Shown here: positions 1 to 10,745 of the stretch, in pieces
How positions within the stretch are numbered: position 1 is the first letter of the stretch
How the letters are laid out: the number at the start of each line of letters is the position of its first letter
Made by a program: the position numbers and the translations under genes
Notes under the pieces: model-generated
What the model was told of the DNA's origin: nothing
The model's database searches: none
The model's input: the letters and a program-made list of their open reading frames with translations, nothing else
Origin: Phyto melanocephala
Lineage: Eukaryota > Arthropoda > Insecta > Diptera > Rhinophoridae
DNA length: 64,000 bases
Direction: 5' to 3'
Assembly: GCA_941918925.1 (NCBI GenBank)
Contig: OW799233.1
Span: 44,320,275 to 44,384,274, forward strand

Positions 1-79
1 TTTTTTTATGTTCTCTTTAATTTTTATACTCTTTTTCATTGTTTTTCTCCTTCGCCAAACCTAAAAACTTACTTAAAGT

Positions 80-195
80 ACGTTCACTCTATAGAGGTTC
101 ATGAGTGTTCACTCTACAGAGTAGTCAATGTAAACATTTTGGTGTTCACTCTAACGAGGTATTCATAGCATCGGGGGTTCAGTCTACCCAGACAG
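80..195. repeat. Degenerate tandem TTCACTCTA motif array
   Basis: The motif TTCACTCTA, followed by a short AG-rich stretch, recurs at about 83, 108 and 145, and as TTCAGTCTA at 178. The spacing is irregular (25-37 bases). No coding sense is seen. It may be a worn minisatellite or the subterminal part of an unrecognised element. Confidence 0.4.
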
Positions 196-200
196 CACTG

Positions 201-317
201 TAGGTATGTATGTATTTCATACGAGATGAACGGTGATACAAACTATTGTTATTGCATGACTACACGTTGTGAAGGGTATATAAGATTCGGCACGGCCGAA
301 TATAGCACTGTTACTTA
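201..317 (-). mobile_element. TACCC-hairpin repeat, 5' end fragment
   Basis: Read on the minus strand this is the first ~115 bases of the family described in full at 1531-2279: the stem-loop made by TTCGGCCGTGCCGAA, then TATACCCTTCACAACGTG and ATGCAATAACA. The rest of the element is missing, so this is a truncated copy. Confidence 0.75.
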
Positions 318-1297
318 TTTTTTATTTACATTCAACGTTCATTGTTAGCTTTTAATTTATTTTAAACAGCTGTTCAATGAAGGGTAAAATATCCACAGGC
401 AATGCATAATGCCAATCAACACTTTAAAGGTTAGAGCAAATTTCATGGGGAAAAAAATTTCACTTTTTATAATCGTACGGGTGGTTATTTTGTAACTGTA
501 AATGATCTTTTTAAAGCAGAGTTGCCACGAGTTACAAGTGAAAATCAAGCCTGAAACCAGGGTATTAACTCTCGTTCTATAAAACTATGAAAATAAACGT
601 TTTTGTGTGTGTCATATCATATGGAGCCACCTTACATCCATACCCTTTGCTATACAAAACACTTTTTCATTTCAAAGTTTCATAGAACGAGAATTGAGGA
701 GCCGCAGGTCAAAACATTTGTAATGTTTTAAAATAAGTCTATAATTTTAATAATTTTTTATTTTAAAAATTTTATTTTTGTTTAAGAAAAAATGATTTTC
801 TTTTTGCAATTACTTTGATGATAATAAGAACATTATTTTTTCCTAAAGGCCAGTTGACAGTTCCGCACAAATTCTTCATTTATTTCTACACCAAAAAATA
901 TTCGTGTAGAATATTTTATTTGTTTTAACACAAATAACAAATAACAGGAATGTGCAAAAAAAAAAAATACAAAACGTCAAAATTACCTTGACCAATATTA
1001 ATTTTTCTTTCAGTTGACCGCAAAAAGTATCCTTTAAATGCAATAGCGTCCCTGTTTTATATGTATGTACACTCCGGTTCAACTGATTTAAAGGCATTAA
1101 ACCTATTTTTAACCGATTGCAGAATTTTAAAATAAAAATGAAAGCAAGACATCTTGGGATATATAAAAATAATCATGCCAATAGTGGTTTCTTGACTAAA
1201 AAACATTTTCTGAGCAATTTAAAGTAAACGATGATTTGTTTGTACGGAACGATTGTTTATTACAATTTGTTACATCTTAATCATTTTACGAGTCAAA
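318..1297. other. No gene seen; AT-rich spacer
   Basis: Apart from the small inverted repeat at 567-697, I see only short AT-rich frames without recognisable protein similarity. A CAGTTGAC word occurs near 852 and 1013 but without any clear element structure. Confidence 0.5.
567..697. repeat. Small inverted-repeat (hairpin) element
   Basis: Arms of about 22 bases face each other around a ~85-base loop: CTCGTTCTATAAAACTATGA at 571 and its near complement ending at about 692. The arms differ at a few positions. It could be a tiny foldback MITE; no target duplication was resolved. Confidence 0.4.
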
Positions 1298-1530
1298 ATG
1301 GCAAAAAAAAAATTTTAAATCTATCGGAAAAAACCTAAATCGATGTTAACCGTTCTGAAGGATATTCTAACCGCGCAATCGCTAAAAAAATTCAACGAAG
1401 CCCAACAGCTGTCGACAATTACATCAAGGATCCCGAGGGGTATGGAAATGAAGGGTTTCATCATCTTTATCTAAGTATGAGAAAAGAAAAATTATCAGAA
1501 TTGCTTCTAATTCTATCTTATCCTTGTTAA
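1298..1530 (+). pseudogene. Tc1/Tc3-like transposase N-terminus, broken
   Basis: From an ATG at 1298 the frame reads MAKKKILNLSEKT, a stop, then IDVNRSEGYSNRAIAKKIQ and RSPTAVDNYIKDPEGYG. This is the N-terminal helix-turn-helix of Tc1/Tc3-family transposases. A frameshift follows; the next frame gives SLSKYEKRKIIRIASNS, matching the second helix-turn-helix of the same family. The reading is then cut by a TACCC-hairpin repeat inserted at about 1531. At least one nonsense change, one frameshift and one insertion make it non-functional. The DDE catalytic part is not found next to it. Confidence 0.65.
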
Positions 1531-2279
1531 AAACAAGTAAGAGCGCTATATTCGGCCGTGCCGAATCTTATATACCCTTCACAACGTGTAGTCATGCAAT
1601 AACAGTAGTTTGTATCACCATTCATCCCATATGAAATACGTACATATATAAAAACATCCCATTGTAAAATTATAAATTCACGTGTGTATGTTAAAAAAAA
1701 CAAAAAAAAAAATAAAAAATAAAAAAAATTTAAAAAGAAAATATAAAAAAATAATTAAAATATATATAATAAATATAAAACAAAAAAAAAAATAAAAAAA
1801 AAATATTAAAAATATAAATATGTAATATATTAAATAAAAAATAAAAAAAATAAAAAAAAAAATTAAAAAAAAATTTTGTTGGCTCAGCTGGGATTCGATG
1901 CCACGTTTTCTCTAACCAGTATACACGTTTGTATGTATGTATGTTGTTGTTGTAATGTTGTTTTTGTGAAAATAATTGAGGTGGTCGTGGGTTTTTGCTC
2001 ATATCTCAGTTGTTTATGTACCGATGTTTCTGATTTCCTATCTACTCCCGAATATTTCTGATATTTTAATACCTCACCCGGGTCCAAGCGATGTCGGTGG
2101 GCTTCAAAAAGTTGATTTCAACATACACACGGACAGACTGACAGAGCTTAATCGACTCCCCTATTCATAAGCTTTCAGAAAATATATACTTTATGGGGTC
2201 GGAAATGAAAATTGTAGAAATTTCACACGGAATGACAAACCTATATATACCCTTTTTCACTGTGTGAAGGGTATAATAA
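1531..2279 (+). mobile_element. TACCC-hairpin repeat, complete short copy (family reference)
   Basis: Complete short form. It begins AACAAGTAAGAGCGCTATA, then a stem-loop (TTCGGCCGTGCCGAA) and TATACCCTTCACAACGTG. A ~180-base almost pure A/T block follows, then CTCAGCTGGGATTCGATGCC, a TATG/TTG microsatellite, GCTCATATCTCAG and TTGATTTCAACATACACACGG. The CAGACTGACAG tract and TATACTTTATGGGGTCGG come next. It ends in an imperfect hairpin, TATACCCTTTTTCACTGTG plus TGAAGGGTATAATAA. No reading frame is conserved among copies, so it is non-autonomous. The paired hairpin ends and missing terminal inverted repeats suggest a Helitron/Helentron-like (DINE-1-like) element, by inference only. Confidence 0.75.
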
Positions 2280-2820
2280 GAGTTCAAGCTGGAGTGCAAG
2301 ACGCCCTCTTATATATTAACTTTTTCATAGTTTACTGTATTTTACTGGTCTTTGCTTTTCACCTAATACAAATATTGAGAAGGTGGAAATACTAGATCTG
2401 ACCCATATATAAATGTATTGTACTCCAAGATACCCGTTTTAATTATATCAGTTGTCTTGAAGCTAAAAAATTTCGATTTTCGTTTGTAAATTTTAGGAAA
2501 AACACCAAAGCAGTTGTACTTTAGCGTTTATATCTCAGTTAGTTTCAAACTGATTTGTTAGTTTTTCACAGGAATAATTTTCCAAGCAACGACTTCTAAT
2601 TTGGTGTAATTTTAGCGTTCAAAATTTATTTAGGAGCTTGAGAAACTTAATATACATATTAAACTAGGATATATTTTTTCAAACAATTTTCGCCTATAAC
2701 TTTGCAGTTTGGTGACCGATTTGTCCAAGATTAATATCTCTGAAGGAAAATGACGTCTGTAAATAGTAGTATCTAACATGTCTATCAATTATCCTTAGGG
2801 TGACGAAATTTAAAAAGGGT
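2280..2820 (+). mobile_element. TACCC-hairpin repeat, long-form internal fragment
   Basis: This matches the middle of the long form seen at 4505-5487 and 56636-57516: TTTACTGGTC, then GTAAATTTTAGGAAAAACACC, AGCAGTTGTACTTTAGCG and GCCTATAACTTTGC. Neither hairpin end is present. It directly follows a complete short copy, so one copy probably inserted into or beside the other. Confidence 0.6.
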
Positions 2821-3889
2821 TGCCACATGCTAAGATTTATACCACATTTAAAAAGACACACTGAAAAAAATATTACGTTTTTCGTCGTACAGTTTTAAAG
2901 TTGTTTAGAGCCCAATTAAACAAAACTTAATTTTTATCACCACTGTCGTTATTCATAATAAACAAACTGTGCGCTAACTAAATAGCTGCTGAATTTACAC
3001 GTAAAAAGTTAGCAGCTAGTTAGTTAATACAAAGTTTTATGTTACGAATAAGGTCGCAAAACTTTTTAATAAATGAAATAATAAAATATATTGTATATAA
3101 ATGTTAAATCATAAAGATTTAGTAAATATTATATTTGAAATTTCCGTAAAGTTAATGATTCAGAATTTAAGCGAACAAACACCTGAAAATCATAGATCAT
3201 TTGAATTATTGAAGGTTTTTGTTTTAACATTAGACATACATACATTGATATATTGAGATGCATCTAAAACGAATTAATAGTTTACTAAATAAGTAATTAT
3301 AATTATTATTATAATTTTGTTGTTGTTGGGATCTTTTTACAATCCAACTGTCCTAAAATACACATCTAAACGATGGCTAGTCTAAGGTCAGTAGATTAAT
3401 TTAAAAGTTTTTAACAGCTTCTCTACTTACAAAAATGCAGTGCTTACTTATTAAAATCATCAAAATCAAATTAATAAAAGAATTTCGACAGTCACTAGTT
3501 TATAGGCCATATAAAAAGCCACATAAAAGTAGTTGTAAAACCCAAATAGGTGTGAATTTTAAATTGTATCCAATGTGAAATTTGGTGTAAAAAAGTTTTT
3601 TTGCCAAGAAACAATAAATAATAAAACTTAGAGATTATAAAACAATATCAGTAACAAGCATCTCGAAACCATTTTTTGAATATCAAAATTTTATTTTATG
3701 TCTTCTCGTAACTATAATGTTTAAAATGCTTTAATTACATATTTACCCATCGTACACATCATCTTCTTGGGCAATATTGGTTTAATTTATGAATTTTTTT
3801 GTTTGACTCAAAATTTTTTTTGTTATATTTTGAGATTATAATTACGGTGACCACCCGTTCTATAGTCATCGGCACAATTATTTTGACAA
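2821..3889. other. No gene seen; AT-rich spacer
   Basis: Holds the palindromic element at 2948-3053 and otherwise only low-complexity A/T sequence. There is no coding frame with family similarity and no paired terminal repeats spanning the stretch. Confidence 0.45.
2948..3053. repeat. Foldback palindrome
   Basis: Two ~50-base arms are imperfect complements around a short centre. The left arm runs from CGTTATTCATAATAAAC to TAGCTGCTG, and the right arm from AGCAGCTAGTTAG to TTACGAATAAG. This is the structure of a small foldback MITE; ends and target duplication were not resolved. Confidence 0.45.
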
Positions 3890-4272
3890 GAAAAAAAAAA
3901 TCACGTATTTCTTTATCACTTTAAAAATGCTTTATTGAATTTTGATTGCGGACGTCTTACATAAATCTTGTTTTTTCGATGAATTGTATTGGAATGAGCT
4001 TTCTTCAGTCCAAAGTAATTTTCACCAAAACTCTACTGGCTTTTGGACATGTGCATTAGCAAAAGCTAAACGCTTCAGTTTGTTTTGATATGTATGGAAT
4101 ATTTCTTACTATGTAAGTCTTCAAACATGCTTTTCTCATGCGGCGCCGACGCGTCAGTCTATTCATGTTGAAATGCCAAACTAATCTTATCATAAATCAC
4201 AGCTGACAAAATTGCCGCCATTTAAAAAAGTGTTGCCAACATAAATTAGATATATACTTCTAAAAAAAACAC
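3890..4272 (-). pseudogene. Degraded Tc/mariner transposase relic
   Basis: On the minus strand an end like those of the DD41D elements (TAACGGGTGTTTTTTTTAG near 4272, then GTTGGCAACAC and CAGCTGTG) leads to ATGAATAGACTGACGCG. After several breaks the frame reads KRLAFANAHVQKPVEFW, a stop, and KLLWTEESSFQYNSSKKQ. The latter is the first catalytic-Asp region of Tc1/Tc3 transposases with D changed to E. The mariner-like end and the Tc-like body may be one relic or a chimera of two insertions. Confidence 0.5.
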
Positions 4273-4504
4273 CCGTTACATACAAATATTTACATATAAC
4301 TAAGTAGTATGTTCTGCGGTCGATCAATTCGACCGTAATCTAGTTTAAATGATTTTTCTTTTCTAAGTCCAATAAACTGTGAACACCAAAAAAAAAATAA
4401 AAATAAACAACAACACAGCATATTCTAAGCGGGAGATTAAATTGTTACAATGTAGTGAGAGAGTGACTCCCTTTTTGTTTTCTTTACCAAACACATAAAA
4501 TGCT

Positions 4505-5487
4505 GAGATATCCATATTGTTATGGTTAAAAAACAATTTTCCCACCATTTTGTTTCAGACGCCATCTTGGATCTTGCACCTTTTTAATAGTTTACTACAT
4601 TGTACTGACCAAGCCCTTTTATTTGATACCAATATTGTGGAGGCTAAAATGGTAAAAGCCGTAACTTCTTTATTTGACTCATATAGTCGCCATTAAATCT
4701 ATGACGCTTGGATTTTTTTTTTTCATAGCTAACTATATTTTAATACTCAAGCCCTTCCATTTGATTCTTATATTGGATCTCTCGGTTGTACAGAAACTGA
4801 AAAATATTCATTTCTGTTTTTGTAAGTTTTAGGAAAAACACCGAAACAGTTGTGCTTATATTTCAGTTGGTTTCAAAACGAAACAATTTCTGAATTTAGA
4901 AAAATTTTCTGATATTACGGCTTATAATTTGGTATCTTAAGCAATATCAAAATTTATATAGGAGTTTGATAAAATTTGATATAGTTAAAAAATATTTATA
5001 TTTTTTTTTTCAAATAATTTTTGCCTATAACTTTGCCGATTGGTGACCAATTTGTTCAAAATTTTTCATGAATATCTCCAAAGACATACCAAATTTATAA
5101 ATAGTAACAACAGTGACTGTAAATAATCCTGGGGCTGGAAAGTTTTAATTTTTGTAGTATAAATAAAAAAACAGAGGTAGTTGTGTTTATTTGCTCATAA
5201 CGCAGAAAGTTATGGGGCGATTATGCTGATTTCCAATATCGATCGGCTCCCGAATATTTCTGATATTTTAATGCCTTACATGGGTTTTGGCGTTGTCGGG
5301 AGGCTTCAAAAAGTTGATTTCAACATACACACGGACAGACGAATAATACTTAGTCCACTCCCCTATTCTTAAGCTGTCAGTAAATATATACTTTAGGGGG
5401 TCGGAAATGAATATTGTGTCATTTCACACGGAATGACAAACCTATTTATTCCCTTACACTCACTCTGAAGGGTATAAAAATGTAATC
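4505..5487 (+). mobile_element. TACCC-hairpin repeat, long form, 5' truncated
   Basis: Contains the CAGACGCCATCTTGGAT unit, the GCCCTTTTATTTGAT unit, the GGAAAAACACCGAA block, GCCTATAACTTTGCCG, CTCATAACGCAGAAAG, the GGACAGACG tract and TATATACTTTAG. It ends ACTCTGAAGGGTATAAA. The 5' hairpin is missing. It carries the right half of the short form plus about 600 bases of extra internal sequence. Confidence 0.65.
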
Positions 5488-6157
5488 TGTTAAAGATGAC
5501 AAATGCATTTCTTTAAATTTTAAAATCTTAACAATATCATGACAAAACCCATTCACTTTTGTTGTGTGTTTTTTTTGTTTAAAATCATTGAAAAACAAGA
5601 AGAAGCTGACGCTGTGCATTGAATCTTATTGATAAATGCGATTTTTTTTAGTGATTCACGTTTCTTTTGGATTTTTGTAAGTTTGATTTTTTTATGTATT
5701 TTGGGGCATTACAGAGTAAATAAGGAAACACATACATACGTACGTACAAACCTATACACTGAATCGCCCTCATTCATTTACCAAATATGTATAATGAATC
5801 ATGTTTTATAGTTTTATTTTTATTTTAACATTTAAACGTTATAATTTGATAGACTTAATGGAAGGGTAAGTGTGCGCCTGTGATCTTCAATGTTTGTCAT
5901 GCTAATTTAAAGCAACTTTAAAAGTTTTTAAAGTTTTTTTAATGGTATAAATAATTTTTTTTGGCAATTCAATCGAAATTCATGTAGTATTTCCGTAATT
6001 TTTTATTTAAATTTGTTTTAGGTATTCTTACATCTTTTGTAACTTTAATTGTTTAATTATTTATTACCACTGAACTTGACTGATATTTATGTACACACAC
6101 ATTCATACATACATTCATAAATACATACATGCATACATACATAATGCAATGTTTTAC
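5488..6157. other. No gene seen; includes ATAC-rich microsatellite
   Basis: AT-rich sequence with an imperfect (CATA)n run at about 6092-6141. Short frames here are encoded by this run and by poly-T tracts and are not credible genes. Confidence 0.5.
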
Positions 6158-6855
6158 AGTGCACAGATCTGGTGTTTTCACAGATTCGAAGAAGTTGAAA
6201 GGTTACTAAGATGTTTTTTGAAGAAAATGTTACATCTATCCTATGAAATTTGGCCCATATATATAAATTTTTTGTTCGCCATTTTTTAGTGGCGGCCATC
6301 ATGAATTTAAATTTTTTTTATAGTGCCTTATATTACGCTAGTCAAGTCCTTTCAGATGATATCAATATTGACTCTCCTGGTTGTCTAGAAGCTGAAAAAA
6401 ATTGGTTTTCGTATGTAAATTTTTGGAATATATATTTAAAAAAAAATTTTTTTGCCTATAACTTTATCGATTAGAGCACGCTTTATTAAAAATTATTCAC
6501 GAATATCTCTAGAGGTATATTATATCTACAAATAGTAAAAAAGGTACCTATAAATTTTCCTATGGCTGACAAATTTTAATTTTGGTGATAAAAATAAGCG
6601 AAAATCAGAGGCAGTCGTGTTTATTTGCTCATATCTCAGAAAGTTATGGGGCGATTGTGCTAAATTTCAATAACGATTCATTCCCGGATATTTCTAAAAG
6701 ATTGTTACCATACACAGATCTAAGGAACATATAGTTGCTTCTAAAAGTTGATTTCAACCAACACACGGACAGACGGATAGGGCGATTTAGGCCCTCTATT
6801 CATAAGCTTTCAGAAAATATATACTTTATGTCGTGTGAAGGCTATAAAAAGGACA
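6158..6855 (+). mobile_element. TACCC-hairpin repeat, long-form variant
   Basis: Starts inside the family (CAGATCTGGTGTTTTCACAG), passes through GGCGGCCATCATGAATTT, TATAACTTTATCGATTAGAG, CTCATATCTCAGAAAG and GGACAGACGGATAG. It ends TGTGAAGGCTATAAAAAGG, with one change in the terminal hairpin. It belongs to the subfamily also found at 8657-10015 on the other strand. Confidence 0.65.
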
Positions 6856-6955
6856 CAATTTTTGAAATGTTGCAGATTTTTGTTTGGCTTTAGGTCATAA
6901 AAAAATTTTAAATTTTGAAAAGAAGAAATTTCATGGTGAAAGCTCCATTAGGTTG

Positions 6956-7443
6956 TTATACCCTTCACCTGTGGTGCACAAGGGTATACTTAGCTTTGTC
7001 ATTCCGTTTGTCATTTCGTTTTTTCACAATTACAACAACAACATACATATATACAGGTTAGAGTAAACGTGGCATCGAATCCCAGCTAAGCCAAAAAAAA
7101 TTTTTTTTATTTTATATATTATTTATATTTTTATTATTTTGTTTATATATTTTTTTTAATTTTAAATTTAAAATTTTTAAAAAAAATTTTAAATTTTGTA
7201 AAAAAATTTTTTTTTTAATTTTAAAAAAAAAATTTTTTTTTTTTTTTTTTTGTAATTTTTTTTTTTTTTAGAAACATACATACGTAATCTCAGTTAATAA
7301 TTTTACATTGGTATGTTTTTAACATGTATGTACGTATTTTATATGAGATGAATGGTGCTACAAACAATTGTTATTGCATGACTACACGTTGTGAAGGGTA
7401 TATAAGATTCGGCACGGCCGAATATTGCACTGTTACTTGTTTT
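6956..7443 (-). mobile_element. TACCC-hairpin repeat, internally deleted, minus
   Basis: Both ends are present on the minus strand: the ACCTGTGGTGCACAAGGGTA hairpin at the left edge and TTCGGCACGGCCGAATATTG at the right. The segment with the GGACAGACGG tract is missing. The core holds CATCGAATCCCAGCTAAGCC and a ~170-base poly-A/T block. Confidence 0.7.
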
Positions 7444-7741
7444 AAATCATTTATTTTTTGACTTAAACTTCGAAAACTCCTCGTAAAAAACCGTCGGTCC
7501 TTCGACCGACCCATGGGTTTAAAATTCAACATCAGAAGCACATTTCTATTAAGGGCTAAATAAAATCCTAAAGCGATCTTTAGGTTAAAAATAGGTACTT
7601 ATGTATTTTGATTACAAATTAAGCATGCACAGACGGCGGAATGGACATTGCTTATTCAACTCGTGACAGTTACTTATTCTATGTATACCGGTATGCTTAA
7701 ATATAAGTTTTTTTTACGTAACAAACAAAAATGTACTATTT
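7444..7741. other. No gene seen; spacer
   Basis: Short unannotated stretch of moderate complexity (includes GGTCCTTCGACCGACC, a local hairpin at about 7496). No coding similarity or element ends recognised. Confidence 0.4.
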
Positions 7742-8113
7742 CCCAGCAAAAAAAAAACATGCAAATGGAAATAGTGTATGTATGAGTTCAACCTATGATG
7801 AAGTGGTTTAATTTAGGTGAAACATGCAAGATATTTACATTAACGTGTCATTGTAGAGCATATGCTTATGTATATGAATATATTTACAAAATCCATTTTA
7901 AGGAAACCCATGTTTCATGAGTTAATAATGTTTGTTTACATGAATTGTTTAAGATTTTTTCATGCATTTGCATGTAATTTTGAAGCACCTTATTAAAGGC
8001 TAACTATTTTGAATTTGAAGAAGACATTCCTCGTGCCTCCTCTTGTAGTTATGAATTAGAAGTCATGAATAATGTTATTCACATTGAACTGGCGCGACAT
8101 TTTTTTTACTGGG
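7742..8113 (-). mobile_element. CCCAGCAAA MITE, minus copy
   Basis: Bounded by CCCAGCAAAAAA at the left and TTTTTTTACTGGG at the right. The inside matches the minus strand of the reference copy at 12832-13232: ATGATGAAGTGGTTTAATTTAGGTG, TAACGTGTCATTG and CATGTTTCATGAG are shared in order. No coding frame. Confidence 0.65.
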
Positions 8114-8656
8114 TTACAAAACATATTTGAAAGCAAAAAAATGAATATTAAATACATACTATTCTTTTTTTTATATTTCATACTTGAAGGGCGGAAAGTG
8201 AAACGTCATCGTTGGTTAAATATTTTATTTAAATTTTTAATATAAAAAAATTAACTCTTTTGTTAGAAGCAAATGTATTTTGTATTTTGGATGTGTATTA
8301 AGACAATTAATTTGTTGTGATCTTGATATTTTCTAAAGATCAGCGTTTTAAAACAAGTTAAAATTTTCATTTTAAATATAAAATGTTTGAATAATCGTTT
8401 TAATAATTTCTGTATTTAATTAAAAAACAATTTACATAAACTAACGAAGAACAACTTAATAAGACTGATCCAAAACTGAGTTAGGAAAAAACTAGAGGAA
8501 AACTCATTTAGAACTAAAACTACACTACAACGAAACTACATACTAAGATCTGAATAAGAACTGAATAAATCGAAACCAACAACTGTAGCAGTTAAACCTT
8601 GTTAGGTATACAGTCCATATTTGCAAGATTGTTTATATTTGCGAATGACAACTTAT
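8114..8656. other. No gene seen; AT-rich spacer
   Basis: Between a MITE and a TACCC-hairpin repeat; AT-rich, no coding frame of note, no paired terminal repeats detected. Confidence 0.4.
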
Positions 8657-10015
8657 TGTATCTTTCACCTGTGGTGCACAAGGGTATATATTGCTTTGTC
8701 ATTCCGTTTGTAAATTCTAAAATATTCATTTACGACCCTATAAAGTATATATTTTCTGAAAGCTTTTGAACAGAGCAGTCCATTAAGCCATGTCCGTCTG
8801 CCCGTCTGTCCGTGTGTTGGTTGAAATCAACTTTTAGAGGCAGCCGTATGTTACTCAGATTTGTGTGAGGTATCAATCATTGAAATTCTATTGAAATTCA
8901 GCACAATCGCCCCATAACTTTCTGAGATATGAGCAAATGAGCACGACTGCCTCTGTTTTTTTCCCATATTTTTACCACCAAAATTAAATTTTTTCAGCCA
9001 TACAATAATTTATACGTACCTTTGCTACTATTTGTAGATATAATATGCCTCTAGAGATATTCGTGAATAATTTTGAATAAAGCGTGCTCTAATCGATAAA
9101 GTTATAGGCAAACATTTTTTTTTTTTAAATATATATTCCAAAAATTTACATACGAAAACCAATTTTTTTTTAGCTTCTAGACAACCAGGAGAGTCTATAT
9201 TGGTATCATCTGAAAGGACTTGATAAGCGCAATATAAGGCACTATAAAAAAAAATTAAAATTCATGTTGGCCGCCACTACAAAATGGCGAACAATAAATT
9301 TATATATGGGCCAAATCTGGTGTTTTAAAATGTAACTCCTTCAACCCCTGCAATATTAGTATATAATGAAAGGGCTTGACCAGTAGAATACAGTAAATTA
9401 TTTAAAAAATTAATTAAAATATGGCGTCTAAAACAAAATGGCGGAACATTTTAATCTTAGCCCTATAAATATAGGTATCAAATGAAAGCGCTTGACTAGT
9501 AGAATACAGTTAACTAAATATGTAAAAATTCAAAATCAAGGATGGCGTCGGAAACAATAAAGAAAAATGGCGTATAATATGAAATCTAGTTTAAGCTACG
9601 ATATGGGATTATAACTATGTACATGATGGTGAAAACGATTCCACGATGAGTTGGGTGATGTTTTAAAGTGCAAGCTGGGGAATGTTATCGGATTCATCAT
9701 GAGGATCGGGTGGCTAGTGAACATGCAATGGTGCTCGTAGAGAATATGTTTTTCTTTATTTTTTCTATTTTATTTCCTACTAACTTATTTTTATTATTTT
9801 CTCTTGTACTAAATCTTTGGAAACTTTCTCTCTCTCTCTTTTCTATCTTTAATATATGAAAGGGTAACGCAATGGACCTTATTGGTCTCCGAGTGTGGAT
9901 GTAGGAGGCAGATACTGCTTTCTGCATTCCCCTTTTCCTACCTACCTACCTACATGATGGTGAAGGGTATTATCAGATTCGGCACGGCCGAATATAGCAC
10001 TCTTACCTGTTTTCC
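8657..10015 (-). mobile_element. TACCC-hairpin repeat, long form, with SINE-tail insertion
   Basis: Complete long minus copy, from the ACCTGTGGTGCACAAGGGTA hairpin to TTCGGCACGGCCGAATATAG and CTTACCTGTTTT. The interior holds three or four degenerate repeats of a ~110-130-base unit built from ATGGCGTC, AACAAAATGGCGG, GGTATCAAATGAAAG and CTTGACTAGTAGAATACAG. A foreign block with a CTACCTACC tail interrupts it at about 9650-9955. Confidence 0.7.
9650..9956 (+). mobile_element. SINE-like insertion with (CTAC)n tail, degenerate head
   Basis: The 3' part (AATGGACCTTATTGGTCT to CCTACCTACCTACC) matches the tail of the SINE at 24514-24748, including the CT-rich linker before it. The 5' part is not clearly the tRNA-like head, so this is either a decayed copy or a different head on the same tail. 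Confidence 0.5.
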
Positions 10016-10463
10016 TTCAAAAACCTTTTTTCCCATAAAAATCGAAGTTTCTTATGTTACATTTCTTATTTAATATATACTATATTAGACTTTAAAAATT
10101 AATGTATTTTTAGAAAAAAATCTTATGCATAAAAATCTGCGGTTTTCTTTTGCTATTTCTTTATTAATTTTTTTAAGTCCAATAAACTATATATAAAAAA
10201 TTAAAAATAATTAAAATTAAATAAGAAACTTTTATTTTATGGAAAAAAACGTTTTTAAATGAAAATAAGATGTCATTTACAAATATGAACAATTTTGCAA
10301 AAGTGAACTGGTTTGGTTTTTATTAGTTCATATTATTGAGAGTTCACTGTAACGTTATACAATTACCTAATAAAAACTTTTGTTAATCAAGACTTCTTTT
10401 CGTGAGCACGTCAGTCCTGAAACAAAAACTAACTAACCGTTGTTACGCAAAAAACCTAATTGC
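10016..10463. other. No gene seen; AT-rich spacer
   Basis: Only A/T-rich sequence; no frames or repeats with a recognisable identity. Confidence 0.4.
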
Positions 10464-10745
10464 AACAAGTAACAGTGCTATATTCGGCCTTGCCGAATCT
10501 TATAAACCCTTCACAACGTGTAGTCATGCAATAACAATTGTTTGTATCACCATTCATCTCATATAAAATACGTACACGGTAGAATAAATGTGGCATCGAA
10601 TACCAGCTGAGCCAAAAAAATTTTATTTTATTTAATATATTATTTATATTTTATTATTTATTTTTAAATTTTTTAAAAAAATTTTTTTAGAAAAATTTTT
10701 AAAATTTTTTTTTTTAAATTTATTTTTTTAGTTTTTTTTATTTTT
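10464..10745 (+). mobile_element. TACCC-hairpin repeat, 5' half, plus
   Basis: Begins CAAGTAACAGTGCTATATTC with the 5' stem-loop (one change: GCCTTGCC). It runs to a poly-A/T block after CATCGAATACCAGCTGAGCC, which here is in the opposite sense to the rest of the copy. It then abuts a complete minus copy, so the AT-rich core is a rearrangement junction. Confidence 0.6.
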
